This document shows, in pieces, positions 25,533 through 34,688 of a DNA stretch of 64,000 nt (position 1 is its first letter; each line of letters starts with the position of its first letter). Below the pieces are notes generated by a model. That model ran no database searches, was not told the DNA's origin, and worked only from the letters and a program-made list of their open reading frames with translations. This DNA is from LLD-282 sp964395835 (GTDB lineage Bacteria; Pseudomonadota; Gammaproteobacteria; Berkiellales; Berkiellaceae), in NCBI GenBank assembly GCA_964395835.1, contig CAYNBJ010000005.1, positions 43,710-107,709 on the forward strand. The letters run 5' to 3'. A program made the position numbers and the translations under genes.

Positions 25533-25781
25533 TTAAGGCTGAGACCTGATACCAAATTTAGAAGATGGAGAGTCTGCAGTTTCGTGAGTTGAAGAAGCCG
25601 CTTGAAATACAATTCGATCTGCACAATTGAGTAAGCAGACTAGTCCTCTCTCTAAGTTTAATGTTTTAACATCAGCTTGATCAATCAAATTTTGATCAAT
25701 CTGATCGGAGATAATTTGCCAAAAAATTCGATATAACTTTTCACAATAATGATCGATATTTTTTTCACGCTGAGTATTCAT
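25533..25781 (-). CDS. Small hypothetical protein after trmD
   Basis: This 82-residue frame starts 4 bases after the trmD stop on the same strand, which suggests translation by coupling in the rpsP-rimM-trmD operon. The product is mostly one helix-rich segment (residues 5-60) with a serine-rich tail. No family is recognised. It sits where rplS lies in the standard operon, but it is acidic and does not resemble L19. It could be a lineage-specific gene or a chance frame. Confidence 0.45.
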   Translation of the reverse strand: MNTQREKNIDHYCEKLYRIFWQIISDQIDQNLIDQADVKTLNLERGLVCLLNCADRIVFQAASSTHETADSPSSKFGIRSQP

Positions 25782-25785
25782 AAAT

Positions 25786-26505
25786 TTACTTCTTCTGTGC
25801 AGTATGTTGATAAAGTTGCCACAAATCAGGGCGATATTTATTGGTCAATTCTTCTGCCCGATCCTGTCGCCATCGCGCTATTTTTTTATGATCACCACCG
25901 AGTAAAATTTCTGGAACACAATGTCCTTCATACTCAAAGGGGCGAGTATAATGTGGATAATCCAGCAAATAATTTGATGAAAACGACTCTGCAAGAGCAG
26001 AATCCGGATCGGATAAGGTTCCCGGATGCAAACGCGCAATAGCATCAATACAAATAAGAGCAGCAAGCTCGCCTCCGCTCAGAATAAAATCTCCTACAGA
26101 CCAAAACTCATCGACATAATGATCCAGAAAGCGCTGATCAAATCCCTCATATCGACCGCAGAATAAAATTAATGATTGCTGCTCCTTCTGAAGATGGGAG
26201 AACAGTGTCTGAGTGACCGTTGTTCCAATTGGAGTCAGAGCAACCACTTTAGCATCTTGAGCATATTGTTTCGCCTGAGCCAACGCACTGACCAAGACAT
26301 CTATTTTTAAGACCATTCCTGGTCCGCCTCCAAAAGGCCTGTCGTCTACTGATTGCTGTGTGCCAATTCCATGTTGACGCAAATCCACACAGATCACGGA
26401 GAGAGTTTTAGAAAGGGAGCGTCGCACTACACCTTTGACAAGATAGTTTTCAATCAGTTCAGGAAAAAGAGTCACAACAACGATTGTTTGCACACCGTCC
26501 CTCAC
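25786..26505 (-). CDS. trmD: tRNA (guanine-N1-)-methyltransferase TrmD
   Basis: TrmD methylates G37 of tRNAs next to the anticodon and prevents +1 frameshifting. The protein (239 residues or slightly fewer) shows VTLFPELIENY at the N-terminus, GGGPGMVLKID, FCGRYEGFDQR and the trefoil-knot SVGDFILSGGELAAL. The start is GTG: either 26505, overlapping the rimM stop, or four codons later at 26493, where the family's homology begins. It belongs to the rpsP-rimM-trmD operon, but rplS is not the next gene. Confidence 0.95.
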   Translation of the reverse strand: MRDGVQTIVVVTLFPELIENYLVKGVVRRSLSKTLSVICVDLRQHGIGTQQSVDDRPFGGGPGMVLKIDVLVSALAQAKQYAQDAKVVALTPIGTTVTQTLFSHLQKEQQSLILFCGRYEGFDQRFLDHYVDEFWSVGDFILSGGELAALICIDAIARLHPGTLSDPDSALAESFSSNYLLDYPHYTRPFEYEGHCVPEILLGGDHKKIARWRQDRAEELTNKYRPDLWQLYQHTAQKK

Positions 26506-27008
26506 TCATCTACATCACAATCAGAGCTTTCCTCAAAAGAGTATTGGACTAACAACAATCGATTTTCAAAATCCACCTCTAAGACTGTATCCTGCCATAA
26601 AAAAGGAATATGAATCTGCTGAGAAGTCACAAGGACATCATGATGATGGGCATACAAAGAAATGATTGAACCATAATTGAATCCAGATATATCACGGACT
26701 TGCAAACCAATTAAATCATCCCAATAAAAATGTCCGGCTGGTAAAACGGGTAAATCTTCTCTTTTTAGATAAAAATCTTGCCCACAAAGCATCTTAGCCT
26801 CATCAATAGAAGAGACACCTGAAAAATGCACAACATAGTGATCGCCATGTTGTCGAATTTTTTCAACAGCCCAGCCAATGAAAGACTCTTTTTGCTTTTG
26901 ATAGAAAGAAGGGACTTTTAACAAAGTCCCTTTTTGTCCTGATAAAGGATAAGCGTGAATTTCACCTTTTAATCCAAAAGGTGATGCTAAATGCAATGCT
27001 TGTATCAT
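26502..27008 (-). CDS. rimM: Ribosome maturation factor RimM
   Basis: RimM helps assemble the 30S head by binding S19. The 168-residue protein has the N-terminal domain opening with LASPFGLKGEIHAYPLS and the C-terminal PRC-barrel with YWDDLIGLQVRDISG and IPFLWQDTVLEVD. Length is typical. The gene begins 3 bases after rpsP ends and overlaps trmD by a few bases, so the three are co-transcribed. Confidence 0.95.
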   Translation of the reverse strand: MIQALHLASPFGLKGEIHAYPLSGQKGTLLKVPSFYQKQKESFIGWAVEKIRQHGDHYVVHFSGVSSIDEAKMLCGQDFYLKREDLPVLPAGHFYWDDLIGLQVRDISGFNYGSIISLYAHHHDVLVTSQQIHIPFLWQDTVLEVDFENRLLLVQYSFEESSDCDVDE

Positions 27009-27011
27009 GAA

Positions 27012-27275
27012 TTATTGCGCTGCTTTTTTCATCTCATAGCGATATTTTTTAATCAAGTTACGAACTGTATCTGAGCACTGCGCACCTTGAGAAATCCATT
27101 GCTCTACAGCATCAAGATCCATCATCAGAGGACGCTCTTGTCCACGAGCAGATGGATTGTAGCTCCCTAAAATCTTTAAAAAGCGTCCATCTCTTGGACT
27201 TTTTTGATCTGCAACAACGATATGAAAAAAAGGAGCGTTTTTTGCTCCATGACGAGCTAAACGAATGCGAACCAT
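27012..27275 (-). CDS. rpsP: 30S ribosomal protein S16
   Basis: S16 is an assembly protein of the 30S body. The 87-residue sequence starts MVRIRLARHGAKNAPFFHIV and continues with RDGRFLKILGSYNP, both canonical. It leads the rpsP-rimM-trmD operon. The ffh gene often found upstream is absent; instead a large unknown gene ends 41 bases before it on the same strand, so the operon may be read partly from that gene's promoter. Confidence 0.97.
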   Translation of the reverse strand: MVRIRLARHGAKNAPFFHIVVADQKSPRDGRFLKILGSYNPSARGQERPLMMDLDAVEQWISQGAQCSDTVRNLIKKYRYEMKKAAQ

Positions 27276-27316
27276 AAAAACTCTCTACTAATATAAACTA
27301 GAATATTTGAGGTACT

Positions 27317-29974
27317 TTACCATATTTTGCAAGAAAAAGGGAGAGTTCTAGTTGGTTTTTTTTGTTTTCTTTCAGAAACATCACTCACTGTTTTCGAAGT
27401 AGAAACCGAACTATCAGCTGTAAAAATGAATGTGTTTTTTCTTACCAAAACAATATCCTGCTCTTCAATGGTCTCTTCAGGAATTATTTCAGGCACCACA
27501 ACACGTTGCCGTCTAGGAAACACAGATCTTGATATATGCCTAGCAAGTAATCTCATCCCCTCATCGAAAGAATCCAAAATTCGACGCAGAGAAGCCATGA
27601 ATCCAGTCTGCGCCAAGAAGCTCAATCCAAGCATGCCTCGCAGAGCAGGCTGTTGCAACTGAGAGACACTCAAATTGCACATGCACTGAGCATGATAAAT
27701 TTTTAATAAAAACGGATCAGATTGACGTGTTATAGCGTCCAACATAGTTAAACCATCAACAAAAGGTTGCTGTTTTAGACGAGAGGGAACATGGCTTAGA
27801 CAAGCCTCTAAAATTTCTTCGATCTGATAGTCTTTATACTGAAGGATGTAAGTAAAAAATTTCGCAGGCTTATACGCCCAAAGAGCAGGTTGCACTTTGT
27901 GTTTCAGCAAGACAGAGATGAGTCCAAGGCCATTGAGATCACACCTTTCAAACAAATCATATATCTTGTCAATATATAGCGAATGCCCCTCAAGAAAATC
28001 GCTGATTTCAAAATACGCTGAATAAGACCCTAATACAGCGTCATACCCTTGTAAAATATGCTTTTCATTCAAATCGCAAGCAAATAAAGAGTCTAAAAAA
28101 TGCGAGTAAAAGGGATCTCGCTTGATCAATCGATAATAACTGTTAATAAAATCATTACGCTCAAAATCATAAATATTCTTTTGAATCAGGATATTGTTTA
28201 GCCAATATTTTAAAAAGGAATCTTGAAAAATATTAATATGTTGAAGCACATCTTGGAGATAGGCGTGTCTTTTCCCATCTAAAGAACTCCATTTTTTTAA
28301 CAAAGAAATTTGCATTTTTTCTTTCAATAAGGAGGCGCGAGCCTGATAACAGCTCACTCTCAGCCAATCTTCTGGAATGCTCACTAGGTCTAACAACAGT
28401 GCATATTGATGAATCCAATAGGCATTTTTAGCTTCAGAATGGCTTTTTAAAGGTACCGCTTGGCTCAAATGAGAAAATTCGCTGCTCAATACTGCGTCTA
28501 TCAAATCTTGCATCACTTTTTCTGGGCAGTCTCTTTTGATACACAGCTCTACAATTAAAGTATGATAAGATTTGTGCCAAAAAGATGGCCTATGTGCCCT
28601 GATCCATTGTGACAAAAACGATCCGAAGTGCGAATCATGCCAATTTTCCGGACTGCTGTTTGCTCCGTCCAGTTTAAAAAGATCCAGCACACTATCAGAA
28701 GCCATCATATCATCAGAAATAGGAGCATTTTGGCTCAACCACGAATGAAAATACTCCGCTTGCAGGGAATCACTTGTACAAATTTGATTTCGAGAGAGCA
28801 TGCCAATTTCAGTTTTAAATTTATCTTCTAATGTAAAGTGATCAGCTTTGCTTTCTGTTTTTGTTTTTGTATACCAATAATAAAAAAGTGTCCCTTTTTC
28901 ATATACATGGTGTACAGACCCTGAGCGAGGAAACAGTTCGAATCCATGAATAATCGAATGAAAATACTTGCTCTCGAATTCAATGGCACTTTTTTTGCGC
29001 GAGGCGAGATCATGTTTAAATTTTAACCGATCTTGATCATCGATCATCACTTCAACTGAATCCACACTTGAACCAAAATACTGGCTAAAAAAATTCATTA
29101 ATCCAATCGGACCTTCCCTTTCACACTCTATATATCTGACAGATTCTTGATAATACGCTGTATTGCGAACATAATCTGCAAGCAAAAATTTCATATTTTG
29201 CCAATAACTTTTGTTATGATAGTCCACGCCTTCAAATGGCATGATCAGTTTACGAATATAACGCAATACAACAGATTGGAATGGTGATTTTAAAGAGTCC
29301 ACATTTTGAACGAATTGAGGATAAAAAATATCCGCGAGCAAATACCATATCTTGCGCTCCATCTGCACCTCAGTGTGATGAACGCTATACCCAGACAGTA
29401 ATGCTTGGACAATGATATAAAATTTGTCTTCATATCCATGTAAGGGAGTCAATAAATATTGCAAAAAGTCAAAACACTCTGCTGACTGAAGATTCTCTAA
29501 TAAGTGAAAAAATTTTTTTTTGTCTGTCGCAGACAAATGTATCATATTCTGGCTTTTTCTTTTCAAATTTGTTTTTATTTGTGTCCAATCAGATTTTTGA
29601 TTTTTTTGAGATCGCAAAAAATCACGCACATCATTCTCAGCATTTACCCATAAAAAGCCCTTCACTTCTGCAAAGACGGTTTGCTCATGATGTGCATATG
29701 CGCGTTCATCTTGGGCTGCAGCGTTGGTCAGTAAAACACTCTCTATCTCTTGAAAAAGCTGATCGATCTTTTCATATTTACTCGGCCATAAGGGGCACAT
29801 CTTAAACACACTTCTTGTCATGTCATCGTCACTGAGCCTATTGCGCAGCTCATAAAGGACATTCATCACCAAAACCAGATGGTGTTGATTACTGGCAACA
29901 GAATGCTGAGCAAGATCTTGCAAGCACTGGACGATCTCGATGGGGGAAAAAAAGTTTGGCATTGCTGTCAGCAT
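27317..29974 (-). CDS. Large unrecognised protein, possible effector
   Basis: I do not recognise this 885-residue protein. It has no signal peptide or clear membrane helices, and looks almost entirely alpha-helical. Residues about 690-780 contain segments resembling degenerate ankyrin-type units (LNGLGLISVLLKH; VDGLTMLDAITRQSDPFLLKI), which is only a suggestion. The last 60 residues hold a glutamate-rich block (IIPEETIEEQD) and a Ser/Thr/Lys-rich tail, a composition reported for type IV-secreted effectors. ATG 29974 is chosen over a preceding TTG; no clear ribosome site is seen. It lies upstream of rpsP where ffh is common in relatives. Confidence 0.75.
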   Translation of the reverse strand: MLTAMPNFFSPIEIVQCLQDLAQHSVASNQHHLVLVMNVLYELRNRLSDDDMTRSVFKMCPLWPSKYEKIDQLFQEIESVLLTNAAAQDERAYAHHEQTVFAEVKGFLWVNAENDVRDFLRSQKNQKSDWTQIKTNLKRKSQNMIHLSATDKKKFFHLLENLQSAECFDFLQYLLTPLHGYEDKFYIIVQALLSGYSVHHTEVQMERKIWYLLADIFYPQFVQNVDSLKSPFQSVVLRYIRKLIMPFEGVDYHNKSYWQNMKFLLADYVRNTAYYQESVRYIECEREGPIGLMNFFSQYFGSSVDSVEVMIDDQDRLKFKHDLASRKKSAIEFESKYFHSIIHGFELFPRSGSVHHVYEKGTLFYYWYTKTKTESKADHFTLEDKFKTEIGMLSRNQICTSDSLQAEYFHSWLSQNAPISDDMMASDSVLDLFKLDGANSSPENWHDSHFGSFLSQWIRAHRPSFWHKSYHTLIVELCIKRDCPEKVMQDLIDAVLSSEFSHLSQAVPLKSHSEAKNAYWIHQYALLLDLVSIPEDWLRVSCYQARASLLKEKMQISLLKKWSSLDGKRHAYLQDVLQHINIFQDSFLKYWLNNILIQKNIYDFERNDFINSYYRLIKRDPFYSHFLDSLFACDLNEKHILQGYDAVLGSYSAYFEISDFLEGHSLYIDKIYDLFERCDLNGLGLISVLLKHKVQPALWAYKPAKFFTYILQYKDYQIEEILEACLSHVPSRLKQQPFVDGLTMLDAITRQSDPFLLKIYHAQCMCNLSVSQLQQPALRGMLGLSFLAQTGFMASLRRILDSFDEGMRLLARHISRSVFPRRQRVVVPEIIPEETIEEQDIVLVRKNTFIFTADSSVSTSKTVSDVSERKQKKPTRTLPFSCKIW

Positions 29975-30036
29975 CAATTAAAAAGAAGAGGTATTTTGAG
30001 CATAGCGAAAAAATTATATTGAATAGGAGGTCATTT

Positions 30037-30078
30037 ATGCGTTTTTATAAGCTTGATATTGATAAAAACGACAAATAA
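30037..30078 (+). CDS. 13-codon micro-ORF with a consensus ribosome site
   Basis: AGGAGG at 30025-30030 is ideally placed 6 bases before ATG 30037. That opens a frame of 13 codons (MRFYKLDIDKNDK) ending in TAA. Few genes in this window have so complete a ribosome site. A TATATT at 30015-30020 might be a -10 box. The reading ends 33 bases before the convergent tRNA-Gln gene. It may be a tiny protein, the remnant of a larger gene, or chance. Confidence 0.35.
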   Translation: MRFYKLDIDKNDK

Positions 30079-30110
30079 TCTGAGAAAAATATGGAAATTT
30101 TGAATGAAAG

Positions 30111-30182
30111 CTGGGGTGCTAGGATTCGAACCTAGGAATGCCGGGATCAAAACCCGGTGCCTTACCACTTGGCGACACCCCA
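30111..30182 (-). tRNA. tRNA-Gln (UUG)
   Basis: The minus strand folds as a 72-base cloverleaf without CCA: acceptor stem TGGGGTG/CACCCCA region, D arm, anticodon arm CCGGG-TTTTGAT-CCCGG with anticodon TTG, and T arm CCTAGGTTCGAATCCTAG. Discriminator is G. It resembles E. coli tRNA-Gln closely. The 3' end reads CCCCAG-CTT, so CCA is not encoded and must be added. Gln-tRNA may be made by GlnRS or through GatCAB (20155-23382). Confidence 0.95.
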
Positions 30183-30192
30183 ATATGTTTGT

Positions 30193-30221
30193 ATTATGCC
30201 AAAAGACTCTCTGCTCGTCAA
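30193..30221 (-). promoter_or_regulatory. Promoter of tRNA-Gln
   Basis: On the minus strand TTGACG (30221-30216) and CATAAT (30198-30193) are exactly 17 bases apart, each one base from consensus. Transcription would begin a few bases upstream of the mature tRNA 5' end. Confidence 0.75.
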
Positions 30222-30274
30222 AGGGGTAAGCAAGAGATTTTAAAAAAAATTTATATTTTTACTAAAAATCACAT

Positions 30275-31561
30275 TTAGAAAAAAATATGCTTTTTGGCAA
30301 GCCAATAACTCGCACACTGATGCTGCAACTGTGCACATAAAGCATCTGCTTGAGAGACATGGCCCTGGTTTTTGCAAATTAATGCCTGGATAAACAAAAT
30401 GTCATTTTTAGTAAATTGATATTCTTTTATACCTTGTGCAATCTCTAGCATCGATGCATGCGGAGATAGATGCCCTAAAATACAGGCTTTGAGAAACCTC
30501 TCGTCTTTAGTTAAGACATATCTAGCCTCTAAACGCTGTATTTCCTTTGCCGCATTTTCCCAGTTTTTTTGACAATAATGGAGAGCTGCTTTGTAATAAT
30601 GACGTTCTCTATATGCTTTGTTTTCTGAAAAAACAGCAAGCTGCTTTTTTAGCTCATCGGTATTTTTTGCTGCAAATGCACGTTCAGCACAAAAGGCTGC
30701 AGTTGTACATAATTGTTGAGACAAAAATTTATCAGAATTTCTGATTAGCCGACTCAAGATAATGGCAGCCTGGTTATGGTTCTCTGCTAACCAATTTTCT
30801 TGGATCATTTTTTCTGCGGCCAATTTTTTAATATTTTTTCGATCTTCTCTTTCAGCAATGTGCGCGCAAACACTCAAAAGAGTTTTTTGATCAATATTTC
30901 TTCTTTTCAGATGTGCTGGTAAGGATTTACAAAATAAATCACTATCCAATGATTGTGCACAGACATCAAGCCATTCTGGAGAAATATCATCTTCTTCAGA
31001 TAAACTAAAAACTAATTTTTTCTTGAGATCGTCTTCTTCAAACTCAGTGGCCATATGTAAAACAAAAGCACGCACTGACGGATTTTTTAAATACCCATTG
31101 CGCTCAATGGATTGCAAAAACTTTTTTTGCTCATGTGTTTTAAGCATAGCAAAAGTCATTAACCAAGAAGACATGTTCAAATCTGAACATGAAAGCTCAG
31201 GATCATAAGGCATCCCGAATTTCGCTCTTTGTAAATGCAGAAAAGACTGAGATTGCCCCTCAACCATTTCTTTCATTTCGCCGTTTAAATATGCATAAAA
31301 TGCATTTTCTATATCTGCATATTCACCATAATGATACATTGTTATAGCACTCATCCAATAAAGATCTCGATCCCATAATGAAAGAGGAATCTTTAAAAAA
31401 TACTCATAAGTTTTTTGATAATCTTTTTCGAAATAAGCTATCTTAGCTATGAGCACGGAGCGCATCGGGTCGTGAGATTCCAAATTGGCATAAGTTTTTT
31501 GAGGAACAAAAAAAGCAAGGAGCAAAAAAATGGCAGTTCGGATAAATAACGGCATTTGCAT
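30275..31561 (-). CDS. Exported TPR-like helical-repeat protein beside hemA
   Basis: The 428-residue protein begins with a signal peptide (LFIRTAIFLLLAFF, cut near QKTYANLES) and continues as paired helices. Some pairs resemble tetratricopeptide units (LIAKIAYFEKDYQKTYEYF; YYKAALHYCQKNWENAAKEI; FIQALICKNQGHVSQADALC). Many gammaproteobacteria carry a TPR lipoprotein or periplasmic protein divergent from hemA, which supports the assignment. No lipobox cysteine is obvious. The partner is unknown. It shares a 70-base divergent region with hemA. Confidence 0.7.
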   Translation of the reverse strand: MQMPLFIRTAIFLLLAFFVPQKTYANLESHDPMRSVLIAKIAYFEKDYQKTYEYFLKIPLSLWDRDLYWMSAITMYHYGEYADIENAFYAYLNGEMKEMVEGQSQSFLHLQRAKFGMPYDPELSCSDLNMSSWLMTFAMLKTHEQKKFLQSIERNGYLKNPSVRAFVLHMATEFEEDDLKKKLVFSLSEEDDISPEWLDVCAQSLDSDLFCKSLPAHLKRRNIDQKTLLSVCAHIAEREDRKNIKKLAAEKMIQENWLAENHNQAAIILSRLIRNSDKFLSQQLCTTAAFCAERAFAAKNTDELKKQLAVFSENKAYRERHYYKAALHYCQKNWENAAKEIQRLEARYVLTKDERFLKACILGHLSPHASMLEIAQGIKEYQFTKNDILFIQALICKNQGHVSQADALCAQLQHQCASYWLAKKHIFF

Positions 31562-31631
31562 AAGGTGCTTGAAGATATCTTTTATTTGTTAACGGCATTT
31601 TTCAAAAAAATTTAACAACTTAGGTGAAAAT

Positions 31632-32864
31632 ATGGAAATCACTCTCCTTGGTTCATGCTATCTGAGATACCCAGATTGGAAAACAGACTTTAAAATTCCT
31701 TACGCTGATTTAAAACATCTGTATCAGACAAGTGCCCTGCGTAGTTTTGTGATTCTTTCCACCTGCAATCGCCTTGAAATTTATGCAACTGAAGCAAATA
31801 TTCTTGAAATACAGGCATTATGGAAAGAAATCTGCACTCGCTATCAGTTGCCTTTTGAAGGCTGTTATTACATGAAGCATAACGACGAAGCACTTTTGCA
31901 TCTGTTTTCAGTCATTTTGGGGTTAGAATCAAGAGTTTTTAAAGAAACACAAATTGTCTCTCAAATAAAAGAAGCACAAGAACTTTGCTTAAAAGAAAAA
32001 AAAGCCTCCTCTTTTCTGTATATCACCTTACAAGAAGCCTTATCGTTAAATAAAAAAATACGTCAGAAATATCAAAAAAAAATATCTCTTGGCTCTGTAG
32101 TGAGCGATTTTTTAGAAATTGAACAAAAAAACAATGAAAAATTTTTAAATATCCTCATCATCGGTGCCGGAGAAATCACACGAGACTTAATAAAACAAAG
32201 ATTTTTTCAAAAAAATCGAAAAATTGCGCTCACAATCTCAAATAGAACCTACGCGCGTGCACTGGCTGTTCAGCAAAGTTTCCCTTTAGCAGATATGAAA
32301 ATTTTAGCTTTTGAGAACATACACTCTCAACTATCTGAATACAACCTGATTGTCACGGCGATTGAAGCATCAGAACCTATCATTCGCAGCCATGATTTGC
32401 CTTCACACCAATCTTTTTTGCTGATTAATCTCGGAGCAGAAAAAGCGATACCCGCCGATATCACTCAAACATGCCCATACGCTCGCTTATTACACTTAAA
32501 AGATTTCTCTATTCAGGGGGATGTCGTCAACCATAAAGAGATGTACTATCCGGATATGCTCGATGCAATCAAGCATATCAAACGTAAAACCCTTGTCTTA
32601 AACAACAATAAAGACATTACAAAAATGCGCTCCTGTGTCTATGCTCAATCAGAAATGATTATAAAAAAAGCCCTACAACAACTGCGCAAAGGGATTGATC
32701 CAGAAATTGTCATCTATCAATTAAGCTACAAAATGACCCAAAAGTTGCTGCATTACCCATCTGTCGCTTTAAAACAATCCATGTTACAATCGCATCATCT
32801 TGACTCCTTTTATCATTCGGATGCTATCTCCCTCTCTAGAATTGAAAATCTTGAAAGCCTATGA
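31632..32864 (+). CDS. hemA: Glutamyl-tRNA reductase HemA
   Basis: HemA reduces glutamyl-tRNA to glutamate-1-semialdehyde, the first step of C5-pathway haem synthesis. The 410-residue protein has the catalytic cysteine in LSTCNRLEIYA (Cys45). VFKETQIVSQIKEA follows, then an NADPH-binding motif (ILIIGAGEITRDL, about residue 175) and a C-terminal dimerisation helix. AGGTGA lies 5 bases before the ATG. The C5 route is typical of gammaproteobacteria, whereas most alphaproteobacteria use ALA synthase. The end overlaps prfA. Confidence 0.95.
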   Translation: MEITLLGSCYLRYPDWKTDFKIPYADLKHLYQTSALRSFVILSTCNRLEIYATEANILEIQALWKEICTRYQLPFEGCYYMKHNDEALLHLFSVILGLESRVFKETQIVSQIKEAQELCLKEKKASSFLYITLQEALSLNKKIRQKYQKKISLGSVVSDFLEIEQKNNEKFLNILIIGAGEITRDLIKQRFFQKNRKIALTISNRTYARALAVQQSFPLADMKILAFENIHSQLSEYNLIVTAIEASEPIIRSHDLPSHQSFLLINLGAEKAIPADITQTCPYARLLHLKDFSIQGDVVNHKEMYYPDMLDAIKHIKRKTLVLNNNKDITKMRSCVYAQSEMIIKKALQQLRKGIDPEIVIYQLSYKMTQKLLHYPSVALKQSMLQSHHLDSFYHSDAISLSRIENLESL

Positions 32865-33906
32865 GCGTTACCAAGAACTGTCACGACTCCTTTCTACTCA
32901 AGAAGTTATTAATAACTCTGATCTTTTGCAAAGTTATTCAAAAGAGTTTTCAGCACTCACGCTTTTGGCACAAGCATATTCTGAAAGACAGCAGCTCCTA
33001 TTATCTCTCGAGGAAACGAGCGAACTGTTAAATGATATAGAATTTGCAGAGATAGCAAGAGAAGACATGAAACTTCTCCATGAACAGATCGATCAAGCTG
33101 AGACTTCTATAAAAGAAGGATTGATTTTCAAAGATCCGCTAGACAATCAAGAAGCCTATTTGGAAATTCGAGCAGGTACTGGCGGACAGGAAGCCTCCTT
33201 ATTCGCTGGTGATTTACTCCGTATGTATATGCGTTACTGTGATACACAAAGATGGCCTTATGAAATTCTCTCTGCACATGAATCTGATTTAGGCGGATAC
33301 AAAGAAGTCATTCTTAAAATTAGCTACAAAGGTGCGTATGGTAAATTAAAATTTGAATCCGGCGGACATCGTGTACAAAGAGTCCCTCTTACTGAATCTC
33401 AAGGGCGCATACACACTTCTGCATGTACGGTCGCTGTTTTACCAGAATATGATGAAATTATAGAATATCACATCGACCCGACTGACTTAAAAATTGATAC
33501 CTATCGTGCTTCGGGTGCAGGCGGACAACATGTGAATAAAACAGACTCCGCTATCCGAATCACACATATTCCTACAGGCACAGTTGTAGAATGCCAAGAC
33601 GACCGCTCTCAGCACAAAAATCGCTCGAAAGCTATGAATTTACTCAAATCACGCCTCCTCTCAGCGGAACAAAAACGCCAAAGAGAAGAGCGTTCCTCTC
33701 TACGACAAGGGCTTGTAGGCAGTGGCGATCGTTCAGAACGCATTCGGACTTATAATTTCCCTCAAGGCCGCCTCACAGAACATCGTATTAATCTCACGCT
33801 GTATTCTCTCGATCACATTCTTGATGGCGAGCTCAATAGTATTATTACACCTTTATGCCAAGAGTACTTAGCAGAGTTGTTACTCGATCTTGAATCTGAA
33901 AAATGA
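32821..33906 (+). CDS. prfA: Peptide chain release factor 1
   Basis: RF1 reads UAA and UAG and triggers peptide release. The 361-residue protein has the GGQ catalytic loop (GAGGQHVNKTDS, about residue 227) and the RxGTGGQEAS region upstream (about 115). ATG 32821 gives the normal N-terminus (MLSPSLELKILKAYERYQEL) and lies 44 bases inside hemA. A longer frame from 32800 adds seven residues. The prmC gene, encoding the enzyme that methylates the GGQ glutamine, overlaps the end by 4 bases. Confidence 0.96.
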   Translation: MLSPSLELKILKAYERYQELSRLLSTQEVINNSDLLQSYSKEFSALTLLAQAYSERQQLLLSLEETSELLNDIEFAEIAREDMKLLHEQIDQAETSIKEGLIFKDPLDNQEAYLEIRAGTGGQEASLFAGDLLRMYMRYCDTQRWPYEILSAHESDLGGYKEVILKISYKGAYGKLKFESGGHRVQRVPLTESQGRIHTSACTVAVLPEYDEIIEYHIDPTDLKIDTYRASGAGGQHVNKTDSAIRITHIPTGTVVECQDDRSQHKNRSKAMNLLKSRLLSAEQKRQREERSSLRQGLVGSGDRSERIRTYNFPQGRLTEHRINLTLYSLDHILDGELNSIITPLCQEYLAELLLDLESEK

Positions 33907-34688
33907 GATCGTTTTTTGAATTTTTTAACAAAAAATATCCCCAGCTTCACTGGAGCAAGCTTCAAATTTTGATGAGACATTTTCAATCAGAAACCGATTT
34001 GGACATGGCTTGTCAAAAAATTCTTCAAGGACATCCCTTGGAATATCTCATTGAGCAAGCATCTTGGGGGCCATTAGAATTCAAAATCCTTGAACCTTTG
34101 CTGATCCCCAGAGATGAGACATGGTTTTGGTTAGAAAATTTCTACAAAAAGCATTTAATCAACAATAAAAACTTATCAGTTCTTGATCTCGGATGCGGCC
34201 CTGGGACTCTCTCTTTGGGTATTCATCATTTAGCTGGCCCACACACTCAAATTACGGCTCTTGATATCAATCCGCTGGCATGTGAAACAACTCGAATGAA
34301 TTTTTTACACCATCAAATCCATAAAAGCTCAGTTTTTGAATCAAACTGGTTAGACATTCTAATACAAAATCAGCATCCCATGCGCTATGATGTCATTTTA
34401 TCCAATCCCCCTTACTGCGATCACTCTACTCAATTTTGGTCAGAGAGCTCTGTGGAAGACCCACGCGCAAGATTTGCTCATTTTGGCGGTTTAGAGCCAT
34501 ATATAACGATTTTTCAACAATCAAAAATCTTTTTAAAACACAATGGATTTCTGATCGTTGAACATGGCTCCGATCAGGTTCCAGCTCTTGTCATCTTGGC
34601 AAATCAGATAGGATACGAATATGTAGAATCTTTTTGGGATTTTATACCAAGGCTACGTGCCTCTCTATTTATAAAAAAAGGCGCATAA
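33903..34688 (+). CDS. prmC: Release factor glutamine methyltransferase PrmC
   Basis: PrmC methylates the glutamine of the GGQ motif in release factors. The 261-residue protein has the SAM motif LDLGCGPGTLSLG (about residue 97) and the catalytic NPPYC (about 168). LIPRDETWFWLE matches the family's LIPRPETE region. Its ATGA overlaps prfA's stop, making hemA-prfA-prmC-rsmE a tight operon. Confidence 0.95.
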   Translation: MRSFFEFFNKKYPQLHWSKLQILMRHFQSETDLDMACQKILQGHPLEYLIEQASWGPLEFKILEPLLIPRDETWFWLENFYKKHLINNKNLSVLDLGCGPGTLSLGIHHLAGPHTQITALDINPLACETTRMNFLHHQIHKSSVFESNWLDILIQNQHPMRYDVILSNPPYCDHSTQFWSESSVEDPRARFAHFGGLEPYITIFQQSKIFLKHNGFLIVEHGSDQVPALVILANQIGYEYVESFWDFIPRLRASLFIKKGA

